In this document: positions 8,827 through 15,927 of the stretch, piece by piece
Numbering within the stretch: the stretch's first letter is position 1
How the letters are laid out: each line of letters starts with the position of its first letter
Made by a program: the position numbers and the translations under genes
Notes under the pieces: generated by a model
Seen by the model: the letters and a program-made list of their open reading frames with translations, nothing else
What the model was told of the DNA's origin: nothing
The model's database searches: none
DNA from: Succinatimonas sp. UBA6849
Lineage (GTDB): Bacteria > Pseudomonadota > Gammaproteobacteria > Enterobacterales > Succinivibrionaceae
NCBI GenBank assembly: GCA_002449335.1
Contig: DKDL01000002.1
Coordinates: forward strand, 29,580 to 93,579
DNA: 64,000 nt
Direction: 5' to 3'

Positions 8827-9369
8827 TTAAACAAGTTCTCCACCAGAACAGAAAGTTGAACCAGTTACATGGTGTAATGTTCTCTTAAAACCAGGATTGA
8901 AGCACTCTTCCTTGTCGTCCCAGCAATCAGCCTTTACATAGACATTAACAACTTTTGATAAACAAATGCCTTTTTCAGCAAATAACTCTTCATCCTGCAA
9001 TTCACACTCAAAATAAGCTAAAGCACCTGACATCACATCTAAGCCTAACTTCTGAGACTTTTCAGTTTTAATATCTTTTACCTGTAACTTATTACCAACA
9101 TCTCGACCGTGAACAGAACCTAATTCTAAGGCGGTTTTCTTCTGATCTTCGCTAGGCAGTGCTACAACAAATTTCTTAGTATGACGGATGTTTTCTGAAG
9201 TTGTATGTTCCTTATCAAGAACGAGTAATAAAACATCAGGATCATAAGGGCATGACCAAGCTGCAGTCATACCATCAGGTACATCTTTAGAGCTCTTAGT
9301 AAAGATACAAACTAAAGGACCACCTGAAAATGCTCTATAAGCTAAAGAATTGTCGATATTTTTATACAT
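8827..9369 (-). CDS. Flavin reductase-like (FMN-binding split barrel) protein
   Basis: A 180-residue protein. The N-terminal half reads like the flavin reductase-like split barrel: a start near YRAFSGGPLVCIFT, a MTAAWSCP stretch where these proteins bind FMN, a segment around HTTSENIRHTKKFVVALPSE that matches the usual TxxNIxxxxxFvVnlp pattern, and a Cys-rich C-terminus. Members bind FMN and either reduce flavin or act in redox chemistry of unknown substrate. The ATG at 9369 is chosen because AGAGG lies 6 bases upstream; an upstream TTG at 9390 falls inside the terminator of the ribosomal operon. It is coupled to the acidic protein downstream. Confidence 0.75.
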   Translation of the reverse strand: MYKNIDNSLAYRAFSGGPLVCIFTKSSKDVPDGMTAAWSCPYDPDVLLLVLDKEHTTSENIRHTKKFVVALPSEDQKKTALELGSVHGRDVGNKLQVKDIKTEKSQKLGLDVMSGALAYFECELQDEELFAEKGICLSKVVNVYVKADCWDDKEECFNPGFKRTLHHVTGSTFCSGGELV

Positions 9370-9387
9370 ACGAGCCTCTATATAGCA

Positions 9388-9418
9388 CAAAAAGAAAAAG
9401 AGCCTCCTAGGAGACTCT
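9388..9418 (-). terminator. Terminator of the alpha operon
   Basis: A palindromic stem (9399-9418) followed on the minus strand by a long T-rich run (9388-9398), 27 bases after the distal rpoA stop. It marks the end of the ribosomal protein transcript and shows that the second rpoA belongs to that operon. Confidence 0.75.
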
Positions 9419-9444
9419 TCTATTTTATCTTATTTATCTAAATA

Positions 9445-10434
9445 TTAGATAGTATTATCTAAATCTGCAGGAGGCCAGTTCTCAAGACGCATACCTAAAG
9501 ATAAACCTCTTTCAGCAAGAACATCCTTGATTTCAGTCAATGACTTCTTACCGAGGTTAGGTGTCTTAAGTAACTCTACTTCAGTCTTCTGAACTAGATC
9601 ACCAATATACTTGATGCCTTCGGTCTTCAGACAGTTTGCAGAACGAACTGTTAACTCGAGATCTTCAACAGGACAAATCAACTTAGGATCGATTAGAGGT
9701 CTGAATGAAGAATCTTCTGTAGGAGCTACAGAATTTCTGATATCTACAAATGAGTTTAACTGATCTGCGAAGATAGTTGCAGCGATGCTTACAGCATTCT
9801 TTGGATCGATAGTACCATTGGTCTCGATATCAAGAATTAACTGCTCTTTCTCATCTGCAATAGGAGCTGTGTGAACTGCAACATTTAACACTGGGCAGTA
9901 TGAAGGATCGATCTGTAAATGACCGATGAAACGCTCTTCAGAACCTTCAACATAAGGACGATTTACAGCTGGAACATAACCACGGCCACGAGTTACATGT
10001 AAGTGCATGTTTAACTCTTTATTCTCGTCTGTTAAATGGCAAATAATTTGCTCTGGATTCTTAATCTCAATACCAGCTGGACACTGAATGTCAGCAGCAG
10101 TAACAGGACCTACACCTTTCTTCTTTAACTGAAGAACAGGCTCATCTCTTAAAGAACCTTCAGCAGCAACAGCAACTTCTTTTAAATTTAAAAGTATAAG
10201 AAGAATATCTTCTTGAATGCCTTCTACTGCACTGTATTCATGCACTACACCATCAATTTCAACTGCGGTGATGGCATATCCAGGAATAGAGGACAGCATA
10301 ATACGACGGAGTGCTGTGCCTACGATTTGAGCATAATGTGGCTCAAATGGCTCAAGAATTACACGGCTTACATTACGAGAAAGCTCGGTAACTTCTTTAA
10401 TATTTGGCTTAATAGAATCAATGATCTGATCCAA
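9445..10434 (-). CDS. rpoA: RNA polymerase alpha subunit, distal paralogue (beta-side type)
   Basis: A 329-residue full-length alpha with N-terminal assembly domain and C-terminal DNA-binding domain. Compared with E. coli alpha it keeps the beta-contacting features: ALRRIMLSS (Arg44-Arg45), VEIDGVVHEYS, GIQEDIL, GPVTAADI, VICHLTDEN-like IICHLTDEN and GRGYVPA. It has lost the beta'-contacting segment: the conserved VEAARVEQRTDLDKLV (about 187-202) is replaced by an unrelated stretch four residues shorter (HTAPIADEKEQLIL). LERGFGHTLGN is also replaced. The C-terminal domain (VRSANCLK, NLGKKSLTEIKD) is intact. The start codon is TTG, with GAGG 8 bases upstream and no in-frame ATG or GTG available before an upstream stop. 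It follows rplQ, which ends the alpha operon in E. coli. Confidence 0.95.
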   Translation of the reverse strand: MDQIIDSIKPNIKEVTELSRNVSRVILEPFEPHYAQIVGTALRRIMLSSIPGYAITAVEIDGVVHEYSAVEGIQEDILLILLNLKEVAVAAEGSLRDEPVLQLKKKGVGPVTAADIQCPAGIEIKNPEQIICHLTDENKELNMHLHVTRGRGYVPAVNRPYVEGSEERFIGHLQIDPSYCPVLNVAVHTAPIADEKEQLILDIETNGTIDPKNAVSIAATIFADQLNSFVDIRNSVAPTEDSSFRPLIDPKLICPVEDLELTVRSANCLKTEGIKYIGDLVQKTEVELLKTPNLGKKSLTEIKDVLAERGLSLGMRLENWPPADLDNTI

Positions 10435-10482
10435 GGTTTCACCCTCGTTTTTTAGTACAGTTAGTTAGCTAGAAATCTGAAT

Positions 10483-10500
10483 GGGCGCAGCTATGCGCCC
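10483..10500 (-). repeat. GC-rich hairpin between rplQ and distal rpoA
   Basis: GGGCGCA (10483-10489) and TGCGCCC (10494-10500) form a 7-bp stem with a 4-base loop. On the minus strand it is followed by ATTCAGATTTC rather than a T run, so it is a weak terminator at best. It may act as an RNA processing or stability element that sets the dosage of the distal rpoA. Confidence 0.55.
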
Positions 10501-10506
10501 ATAGGA

Positions 10507-10905
10507 TTATTCAGCTGCTTTAGAATCTTTTGACTCTTCTGCAACTTCAGGACGGTCAGTTAACATGATGTAAGCTACAGGAGCTTTATCAGTTGAACGT
10601 AAACCAGCCTTTAAGATACGGGTGTAACCGCCGTTACGGTTAGCTGATAGCTTACCAATAACGTTGAATAACTTAGCAACAACTGCTTCGTCACGAAGAC
10701 GAGCCTGAGCTAAACGACGGTTTGCAACGGTATCAACTTTAGCTAAAGTGATTAAAGGCTCAACGAAGCGACGTAATTCCTTAGCCTTTGGAACAGTAGT
10801 CTTAATTACTTCGAAGGTTAATAAAGCTTTAGCTAAATTACGGTACAATGCAGCACGGTGTGCAGCTGTACGACCTAAATGACGGCCACTTAAACGATGA
10901 CGCAT
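10507..10905 (-). CDS. rplQ: 50S ribosomal protein L17
   Basis: 132 residues beginning MRHRLSGRHLGR, the family signature. It binds 23S rRNA near the exit-tunnel side of the large subunit. The Ser/Glu-rich C-terminal tail after the folded domain is not conserved. It lies 20 bases downstream of the first rpoA and is followed by a second rpoA, an unusual position because rplQ normally closes this operon. Confidence 0.97.
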   Translation of the reverse strand: MRHRLSGRHLGRTAAHRAALYRNLAKALLTFEVIKTTVPKAKELRRFVEPLITLAKVDTVANRRLAQARLRDEAVVAKLFNVIGKLSANRNGGYTRILKAGLRSTDKAPVAYIMLTDRPEVAEESKDSKAAE

Positions 10906-10925
10906 TTTAAATTCCTTCTAAACAG

Positions 10926-11918
10926 TTATTTGTTTGGTGCACGAAGTCCTGGAGGTGGCCAGTTTGCCACACGCATACCTAAAGACAAGTTTCTCTGAGC
11001 AAGGACGTCTTTAATTTCATTTAATGACTTCTTACCTAGATTTGGTGTCTTAAGCAACTCTACTTCGGTCTTCTGTACCAAATCGCCGATGTAAATGATA
11101 TTCTCCGCCTTTAAGCAATTTGCAGAACGAACGGTTAATTCCAAATCGTCTACTAACTGCATTAAAACTGGATCAGGCATTGGAGGAGCAGCAGGTGTCA
11201 TTACACGCTCGCTGATCTCTTCCTTATCTACTATGTTGCAAATGCTGTCACAGATCAGATTAGAACCATTCATTAAAGCAACTTCTGGAGCAATTGTTCC
11301 GTTAGTTTCAATATCGATTACTAATCTATCTAAATCTGTACGCTGCTCAACACGTGCTGACTCTACTTCGTAGACATAACGACGTACTGGGCAATAGTTT
11401 GCATCAATTAAGATGGTCTCATCTGAATCAGCAGGGACATGCTTATCAGAGGTTGCCATCACATAACCCTGACCAGAGGTGATGCGAAGTTTCATCGACA
11501 ACGAAGCCTTGGCACCTTTTAGAGTGCAAATACGGGCTTCAGGGTCAACAAAAGAAATATTTTCAGGACATACGATATCAGAAGCATGAACTTCGCCTTC
11601 GCCACGTCTCTCAATTGTTAACCAAACAGGCTCTTTTAAAGGTTCTTGAGCTGAGATAGCAAGAGACTTTAAGTTCATTACTACATCAAATAAAGTTTCC
11701 TCAAGATCAGCTTTAGAGCTGTTAATGTCCTTAACGCCCGCCATCTGAAAAGCATCTACTGCTGTTCCAGACAGGGTCTTTAGTAAAATTCCACTTAAAG
11801 CTACGCCTAATGTGTAACCGAAACCACGCTCAAGTGGCTCAAGCACTAAACGTGCATGATTTGGGCTGACTTCAGTATAGTCAACTGGCTTTGGCTTTAG
11901 TAGTTCAACAACAGACAC
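10926..11918 (-). CDS. rpoA: RNA polymerase alpha subunit, proximal paralogue (beta'-side type)
   Basis: A 330-residue full-length alpha in the canonical position after rpsD. It keeps LEPLERGFGYTLG and the beta'-contacting segment VESARVEQRTDLDRLV. The beta-contacting surface is degraded: ALRRILL has become ALSGILL (Arg44-Arg45 replaced by Ser-Gly; Arg45 is required for beta binding in E. coli), the DGVLHEYS...GVQEDILE region (62-80) has no resemblance, GPVTAADI is GEVHASDI, CHLTDEN is CTLKGAK, and GRGYVPA is GQGYVMA. The C-terminal domain retains VRSANCLK and NLGKKSLNEIKD, so UP-element and activator contacts may persist. The start is GTG. It is the reciprocal partner of the distal copy. Confidence 0.96.
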   Translation of the reverse strand: MSVVELLKPKPVDYTEVSPNHARLVLEPLERGFGYTLGVALSGILLKTLSGTAVDAFQMAGVKDINSSKADLEETLFDVVMNLKSLAISAQEPLKEPVWLTIERRGEGEVHASDIVCPENISFVDPEARICTLKGAKASLSMKLRITSGQGYVMATSDKHVPADSDETILIDANYCPVRRYVYEVESARVEQRTDLDRLVIDIETNGTIAPEVALMNGSNLICDSICNIVDKEEISERVMTPAAPPMPDPVLMQLVDDLELTVRSANCLKAENIIYIGDLVQKTEVELLKTPNLGKKSLNEIKDVLAQRNLSLGMRVANWPPPGLRAPNK

Positions 11919-11965
11919 TAGAGATACCCCACATTATAAAAGCGGTGCTGGCAATGTTGCCGTTA

Positions 11966-12589
11966 TTACTTAGAATACAATTCGACGATGAGCTGTTCCT
12001 TAATATCGGAAGGTAGCTCAGCACGTTCAGGATTGCTCTTATAAGTACCCTTCATATGATCGTGATCAACATCGATCCATGTTGGCTTAGTAGCACGCTG
12101 TCCTGATAAGTCGATTGCGGCCTTAATACGTAACTGCTTCTTTGCCTTTTCGCGAACTGCAATAACGTCTGAAGGCTGTACCTGGTAAGAAGGAATGTTT
12201 ACGATGTGATCGTTAACAGTAATTGCCTTGTGGCTTACCAACTGACGTGCTTCCATACGGGTTGAACCAAAACCCATACGATAAACTACGTTATCCAGAC
12301 GTGCCTCAAGAAGCTGTAACAGGTTCTCACCGGTGTTACCGTTCATTCTTGATGCTTTCTTGTAGTAGTTACGGAACTGACGCTCTAATACGCCGTAAAT
12401 ACGACGAACCTTCTGCTTCTCACGTAACTGCATGCCGTAGTCTGAAAGGCGTGCTTTATTTGCGCCATGCTGACCTGGTGCTGTGTCTAACTTGCACTTG
12501 GTGTCAATTGCACGAACACCTGACTTTAAGAATAAGTCAACACCCTCACGGCGGCTTAATTTCAGGGCTGGACCTGTATATTTTGCCAT
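11966..12589 (-). CDS. rpsD: 30S ribosomal protein S4
   Basis: 207 residues with the S4 N-terminal domain (MAKYTGPALKLSRREG) and the S4 RNA-binding domain (RLDNVVYRMGFGSTRMEARQ, near 95-115). It is a primary 16S rRNA binder and, in E. coli, the translational repressor of the alpha operon through the rpsM leader. The leader here has matching layout (GTG start and structured RNA), so the same feedback is likely. No N-terminal zinc-binding cysteine cluster is present (C- type). Confidence 0.98.
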   Translation of the reverse strand: MAKYTGPALKLSRREGVDLFLKSGVRAIDTKCKLDTAPGQHGANKARLSDYGMQLREKQKVRRIYGVLERQFRNYYKKASRMNGNTGENLLQLLEARLDNVVYRMGFGSTRMEARQLVSHKAITVNDHIVNIPSYQVQPSDVIAVREKAKKQLRIKAAIDLSGQRATKPTWIDVDHDHMKGTYKSNPERAELPSDIKEQLIVELYSK

Positions 12590-12620
12590 TTATCTTTCTC
12601 CAGAAATTGAACTCGTTAGG

Positions 12621-13049
12621 TTATACGCGACGCTTTTTAGGTGGGCGACAACCGTTATGAGGGATTGGGGTAACATCGGTAATATTGGTGATCTTATAAC
12701 CCTGATTATTTAAAGCACGGATTGAAGACTCACGACCAGGACCTGGACCCTTAACCAAAACTTCAAGATTCTTAACACCGAATTCTTTAGCAGCCTCACC
12801 AGCACGCTCTGCAGCTACCTGAGCAGCGTATGGAGTTGACTTACGAGAACCACGGAAACCTGAACCACCAGCGGTTGCCCATGATAGAACATTACCCTGA
12901 CGGTCTGAGATTGACACGATGGTGTTATTGAAAGATGCATGGATGTGTGCTACGCCATCAGCAACCTGCTTCTTTGAGCGCTTGCCTGAACGAGCACGTG
13001 TAGCAGTAGCAGTAGCTGCCTGCTGTTCTTTTTTGATTTCTTCAGCCAT
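12621..13049 (-). CDS. rpsK: 30S ribosomal protein S11
   Basis: 142 residues, somewhat longer than the E. coli protein because of an Ala/Thr/Lys-rich N-terminal extension before VADGVAHIHASFNNTIV. The C-terminal NGCRPPKKRRV is canonical. It forms part of the 30S platform near the mRNA exit. The DNA that encodes its C-terminus is partly repeated in the rpsM leader (see findings). Confidence 0.97.
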   Translation of the reverse strand: MAEEIKKEQQAATATATRARSGKRSKKQVADGVAHIHASFNNTIVSISDRQGNVLSWATAGGSGFRGSRKSTPYAAQVAAERAGEAAKEFGVKNLEVLVKGPGPGRESSIRALNNQGYKITNITDVTPIPHNGCRPPKKRRV

Positions 13050-13059
13050 CTAAGCTCTC

Positions 13060-13416
13060 CTACTTCTTAATGCTCTTGCGAGGACCCTTGCGAGTACGTG
13101 CATTGGTCTTAGTACGCTGTCCACGTACTGGTAAACCTCTGCGGTGACGCAGTCCACGGTAAGTACCAAGGTCGATTAGGCGCTTGATGTTCATAGAAAC
13201 TTCACGACGAAGATCACCTTCAACGGTGAACTTAGCCACTTCGGCACGGATTTTATCTACAACAGACTCATCTAAATCTTTAAGTCTTGCAGACTCTTCA
13301 ACACCTGCGTTAGCAAGAATCTCGCTTGCGCGGGTTGGGCCGATGCCATAGATTGACTGTAATGCAATCACAGCGATCTTTTGATCAGGCACATTGATGC
13401 CAGCTATACGGGCCAC
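13060..13416 (-). CDS. rpsM: 30S ribosomal protein S13
   Basis: 118 residues starting MARIAGINVPDQK, exactly the usual length. The start is a GTG at 13416 with AGGAG 7 bases upstream; an in-frame extension to 13500 is open but has no family similarity and lies in structured leader RNA. S13 contacts the P-site tRNA and L5 through bridge B1b. The basic C-terminal tail (TKTNARTRKGPRKSIKK) is normal. First gene of the alpha operon; the GTG start is shared with E. coli, where S4 represses translation here. Confidence 0.97.
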   Translation of the reverse strand: MARIAGINVPDQKIAVIALQSIYGIGPTRASEILANAGVEESARLKDLDESVVDKIRAEVAKFTVEGDLRREVSMNIKRLIDLGTYRGLRHRRGLPVRGQRTKTNARTRKGPRKSIKK

Positions 13417-13547
13417 TATTGATCTCCTAAATATAGGTCGGTTAAAAACAATGGCTGTCGCAAAGCCCGTTAGGATACGCGACAACCGCTCATAGTGCAC
13501 TTTGGCATGTCAGAAAAGCACCAAGATGTTACTCTTAGTGCTTAAGC
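13417..13547 (-). promoter_or_regulatory. Structured alpha operon leader, probable S4 target
   Basis: About 130 bases between the expected transcription start and rpsM. It has a 9-bp stem (13479-13487 with 13453-13461, one G-U pair) around a 17-base loop, followed on the minus strand by a run of five T at 13444-13450, which looks like an attenuator or terminator. E. coli S4 regulates the same position through a pseudoknot. I see position and GTG start conserved; whether the fold matches is not shown. Confidence 0.55.
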
Positions 13548-13553
13548 TGTATG

Positions 13554-13582
13554 ATTATACAGATTTTAATTTAAACATGCAA
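13554..13582 (-). promoter_or_regulatory. Candidate alpha operon promoter
   Basis: On the minus strand TTGCAT (13582-13577), a 17-base spacer, then a perfect TATAAT (13559-13554). The -35 matches consensus at only three positions. It lies between rpmJ and rpsM, where the E. coli alpha operon promoter also maps. The -35 overlaps one arm of the hairpin at 13577-13594. Confidence 0.5.
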
Positions 13583-13594
13583 GCGAACTTGCAT
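13577..13594 (-). terminator. TTCG-loop hairpin after rpmJ
   Basis: A perfect 7-bp stem ATGCAAG/CTTGCAT closed by a TTCG loop on the minus strand, 14 bases past the rpmJ stop, with only a short T run behind it. It probably marks the 3' end of the spc transcript or an RNA processing point; it is weak as a terminator. Confidence 0.5.
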
Positions 13595-13607
13595 ATTTAA
13601 ACAAGCA

Positions 13608-13721
13608 TTAGCCCTGACGCTGCTTATGCTTTGGATTCTCACAGATAATGCGAACTACACCGTGACGACGAACTACTTTGCAGTTGCGGCACATTTTTTT
13701 AACTGAAGCACCAACTTTCAT
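13608..13721 (-). CDS. rpmJ: 50S ribosomal protein L36
   Basis: A 37-residue basic protein starting MKVGASVKKMCRNCK and ending PKHKQRQG. Zinc ligands C11, C14, C27 and H32 are all present, so this is the zinc-containing form. ATG at 13721 with a GGAG ribosome binding site just upstream. It lies between secY and rpsM as the last gene of the spc operon, as in E. coli. Confidence 0.96.
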   Translation of the reverse strand: MKVGASVKKMCRNCKVVRRHGVVRIICENPKHKQRQG

Positions 13722-13745
13722 TTTTATTCTCCAATTAACTAGATA

Positions 13746-15092
13746 TTAACGACCGTAATTTCTTAAGTTTGCCTTACGCATGATATCACCGTACTGTTGA
13801 TTCATCATATGACTCTGTAACTGAGATACGAAGTCCATGCAAACAACTACGATAATTAGTAATGAAGTACCACCGAAGTAGAACTGAACATTAAACCAGT
13901 TCATTAGCATCTGTGGAACAAGGCATACTAATACCATGTATAAAGAACCACTTAAGGTTAAGCGAGTCATTACCTTATCAATGAATCTTGCAGTTTGCTC
14001 ACCAGGACGAATACCTGGAATGAAAGCACCACCCTTCTTCAAGTTATCTGCTATCTCACGAGGATTAAACACAAGTGCAGTATAGAAGAATGTGAAGAAA
14101 ATGATTGCTGCAGCATACAATAATTCATATAGAGGCTGACCTGGCTGTAAAAAGACAGAAATGCTACCTAAAACGTTAGATACAGCATTATCGCCTTGGC
14201 CGAACCAAGATACAACGGTACCAGGGAACAGAATAATTGACGAAGCAAAGATTGCTGGAATAACACCTGATAAGTTGATCTTTAATGGTAAATTAGAGCG
14301 TGGCTGAGAGTAGATTCGATTACCCATTTGGCGTTTAGCGTATTCGATAACAATCTTACGCTGACCGCGCTCAACGAAAACCACGAAGAAGGTCACTAGG
14401 ACCACTACTACACCAATAATCAGCAATGCGATTGTTGACAAGTCACCCTGACGAGACTGCTCGAAAGTTCTTGCTAAAGCTGATGGTAGACCTGCAACGA
14501 TACCAGCGAAAATGATCAATGAAATACCATTTCCGATGCCACGTTCAGTGATCTGCTCACCTAACCACATCAAAAGCATTGTACCGGTTACTAAGCTTAC
14601 TGTAGTAACAAAGTAGAATCCAAAACCAGGATTATCTACTAAACCTGGCATCATGTTTGGAATACCTGTTGCCATACCGAAAGCTTGAAGAGCTGCTAAA
14701 AATACAGTAGCAACACGTGTGTACTGAGTAATCTTACGACGACCAGACTCACCTTCTTTCTTAAGCTCTGCTAAATTTTTGTTTAGCACAGCAAGTAACT
14801 GGATGATAATAGATGCAGAGATATATGGCATGATACCTAATGCTAAAACTGATGCACGCTCAAGAGCGCCACCAGAGAACATATTGAACATGCCAATAAT
14901 GGTTCCGCTTTGCGAATCGAAAACACGCTCAAGAACGTCAGCATTCACACCTGGAACAGGAATAAATGAACCAAGTCTGAACATGATCAGAGCAATCACA
15001 ACAAACAAAAGACGCTGACGAATTTCGCCAGTGCCCTTAGATTGCTGAGCAGCCATTTCACGACTTCTCTCAAATAGCGATTTTCTAGCCAT
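13746..15092 (-). CDS. secY: Protein translocase subunit SecY
   Basis: 448 residues, ten transmembrane helices, the channel-forming subunit of SecYEG in the inner membrane. Signature motifs are visible: RLGSFIPVPGVNAD after helix 1, the plug region, GIMPYISASIIIQLL in helix 2b, and the cytosolic loop ending with PGIRPGEQTA. ATG at 15092 is preferred over 15104 because GAGG lies 6 bases upstream of it. Its place between rplO and rpmJ is canonical. Confidence 0.97.
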   Translation of the reverse strand: MARKSLFERSREMAAQQSKGTGEIRQRLLFVVIALIMFRLGSFIPVPGVNADVLERVFDSQSGTIIGMFNMFSGGALERASVLALGIMPYISASIIIQLLAVLNKNLAELKKEGESGRRKITQYTRVATVFLAALQAFGMATGIPNMMPGLVDNPGFGFYFVTTVSLVTGTMLLMWLGEQITERGIGNGISLIIFAGIVAGLPSALARTFEQSRQGDLSTIALLIIGVVVVLVTFFVVFVERGQRKIVIEYAKRQMGNRIYSQPRSNLPLKINLSGVIPAIFASSIILFPGTVVSWFGQGDNAVSNVLGSISVFLQPGQPLYELLYAAAIIFFTFFYTALVFNPREIADNLKKGGAFIPGIRPGEQTARFIDKVMTRLTLSGSLYMVLVCLVPQMLMNWFNVQFYFGGTSLLIIVVVCMDFVSQLQSHMMNQQYGDIMRKANLRNYGR

Positions 15093-15132
15093 GCAAAACC
15101 TCATTAAGGGGCCATTTAGGCCCCCTTTTTAA

Positions 15133-15735
15133 TTACTTAGCTGAAGCAGCCTTCTTTGCTGCTTTCTGCTCTGCAGTTTTCTTAGCAGGCTTCTGCTTGC
15201 CAGCTGCAGCTAGAGCCTCAAGACGTGACTTCTGCTTAGCAGCAGATTTAGCGTTTGACTTCTCTAAACGAGCAGCTGCATCAGTGATGTACTGAGCAAC
15301 TTCTACGGTACCACCAACTGCTTCAATAGCAGCTTTAGCACCCTTAGTTACGCCTACTCCCTTTAAGGTGATCTTCTTAGTGAAGTTAGGAACGCGTGAT
15401 AATACTACCTTAACGTACTTAACTTTCTTGTTGATTAAGCGAGCTGCTAATAAAGCTGCCATATCAACTACATCACCCTCAATACGATTTAAATCGTTTA
15501 AGGTAACCTGAGCAGTAACGTCAGCCTTTGGAGACCAGAAACCAAACTTTGGTAAACGGATCTTCATTGGCATCTGACCGCCTTCGAAACCTGGACGCTT
15601 GTGAGCACTCTTACGAGCACCAGCACCTTTAACACCACGACCACAGGTCTTGCCTAAGCCAGAGCCAATACCACGACCAACGCGAACAGCTGCTTTACGT
15701 GAGCCTTCTGCAGGCTTTAAAGTATCTAAACGCAT
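15133..15735 (-). CDS. rplO: 50S ribosomal protein L15 with long Lys/Ala-rich tail
   Basis: 200 residues against about 144 in E. coli. Residues 1-145 are a normal L15 (MRLDTLKPAEGSRK, GRGIGSGLGKTCGRG, GFEGGQMPMKIRLPKFGF). The final 55 or so residues form a low-complexity Ala/Lys tail resembling a histone H1-like segment. The stop is clean and the tail is in frame with normal spacing to secY, so it is not a frameshift artefact. L15 is a late-assembling 23S rRNA binder. Confidence 0.96.
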   Translation of the reverse strand: MRLDTLKPAEGSRKAAVRVGRGIGSGLGKTCGRGVKGAGARKSAHKRPGFEGGQMPMKIRLPKFGFWSPKADVTAQVTLNDLNRIEGDVVDMAALLAARLINKKVKYVKVVLSRVPNFTKKITLKGVGVTKGAKAAIEAVGGTVEVAQYITDAAARLEKSNAKSAAKQKSRLEALAAAGKQKPAKKTAEQKAAKKAASAK

Positions 15736-15738
15736 GTT

Positions 15739-15924
15739 TTACTCCTCGACTTTTAGCAAGTAGCTAACCTTATTGATCATACCGCGAACTGAAGGAGTAT
15801 CCTCTAACTCAACGGTGTGACGAATGCGGCGTAAGCCTAAACCCTTAACGGTAGCAATGTGCTTTGGCTGACGACCAATAGTGCTCTTAATTAGAGTAAC
15901 TTTAACGGTTTTCTTATCTGCCAT
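15739..15924 (-). CDS. rpmD: 50S ribosomal protein L30
   Basis: 61 residues with the L30 fold signature (VTLIKSTIGRQPKH, then GLGLRRIRHTVELEDTPSVRGMINKV). Three bases separate it from rplO and from rpsE. Its presence beside rpsE/rplO is typical of gammaproteobacteria. Confidence 0.96.
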   Translation of the reverse strand: MADKKTVKVTLIKSTIGRQPKHIATVKGLGLRRIRHTVELEDTPSVRGMINKVSYLLKVEE

Positions 15925-15927
15925 TTT

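Noticed and set aside
9445..11918. Second rpoA as an assembly duplication or pseudogene
   Set aside because: The copies differ along their whole N-terminal domains, have different start codons and flanks, and both frames are intact, so this is real ancient duplication, not artefact.
13417..13500. N-terminal extension of rpsM to 13500
   Set aside because: The in-frame extension has no S13 similarity, while the GTG at 13416 has a good AGGAG and gives the exact usual length.
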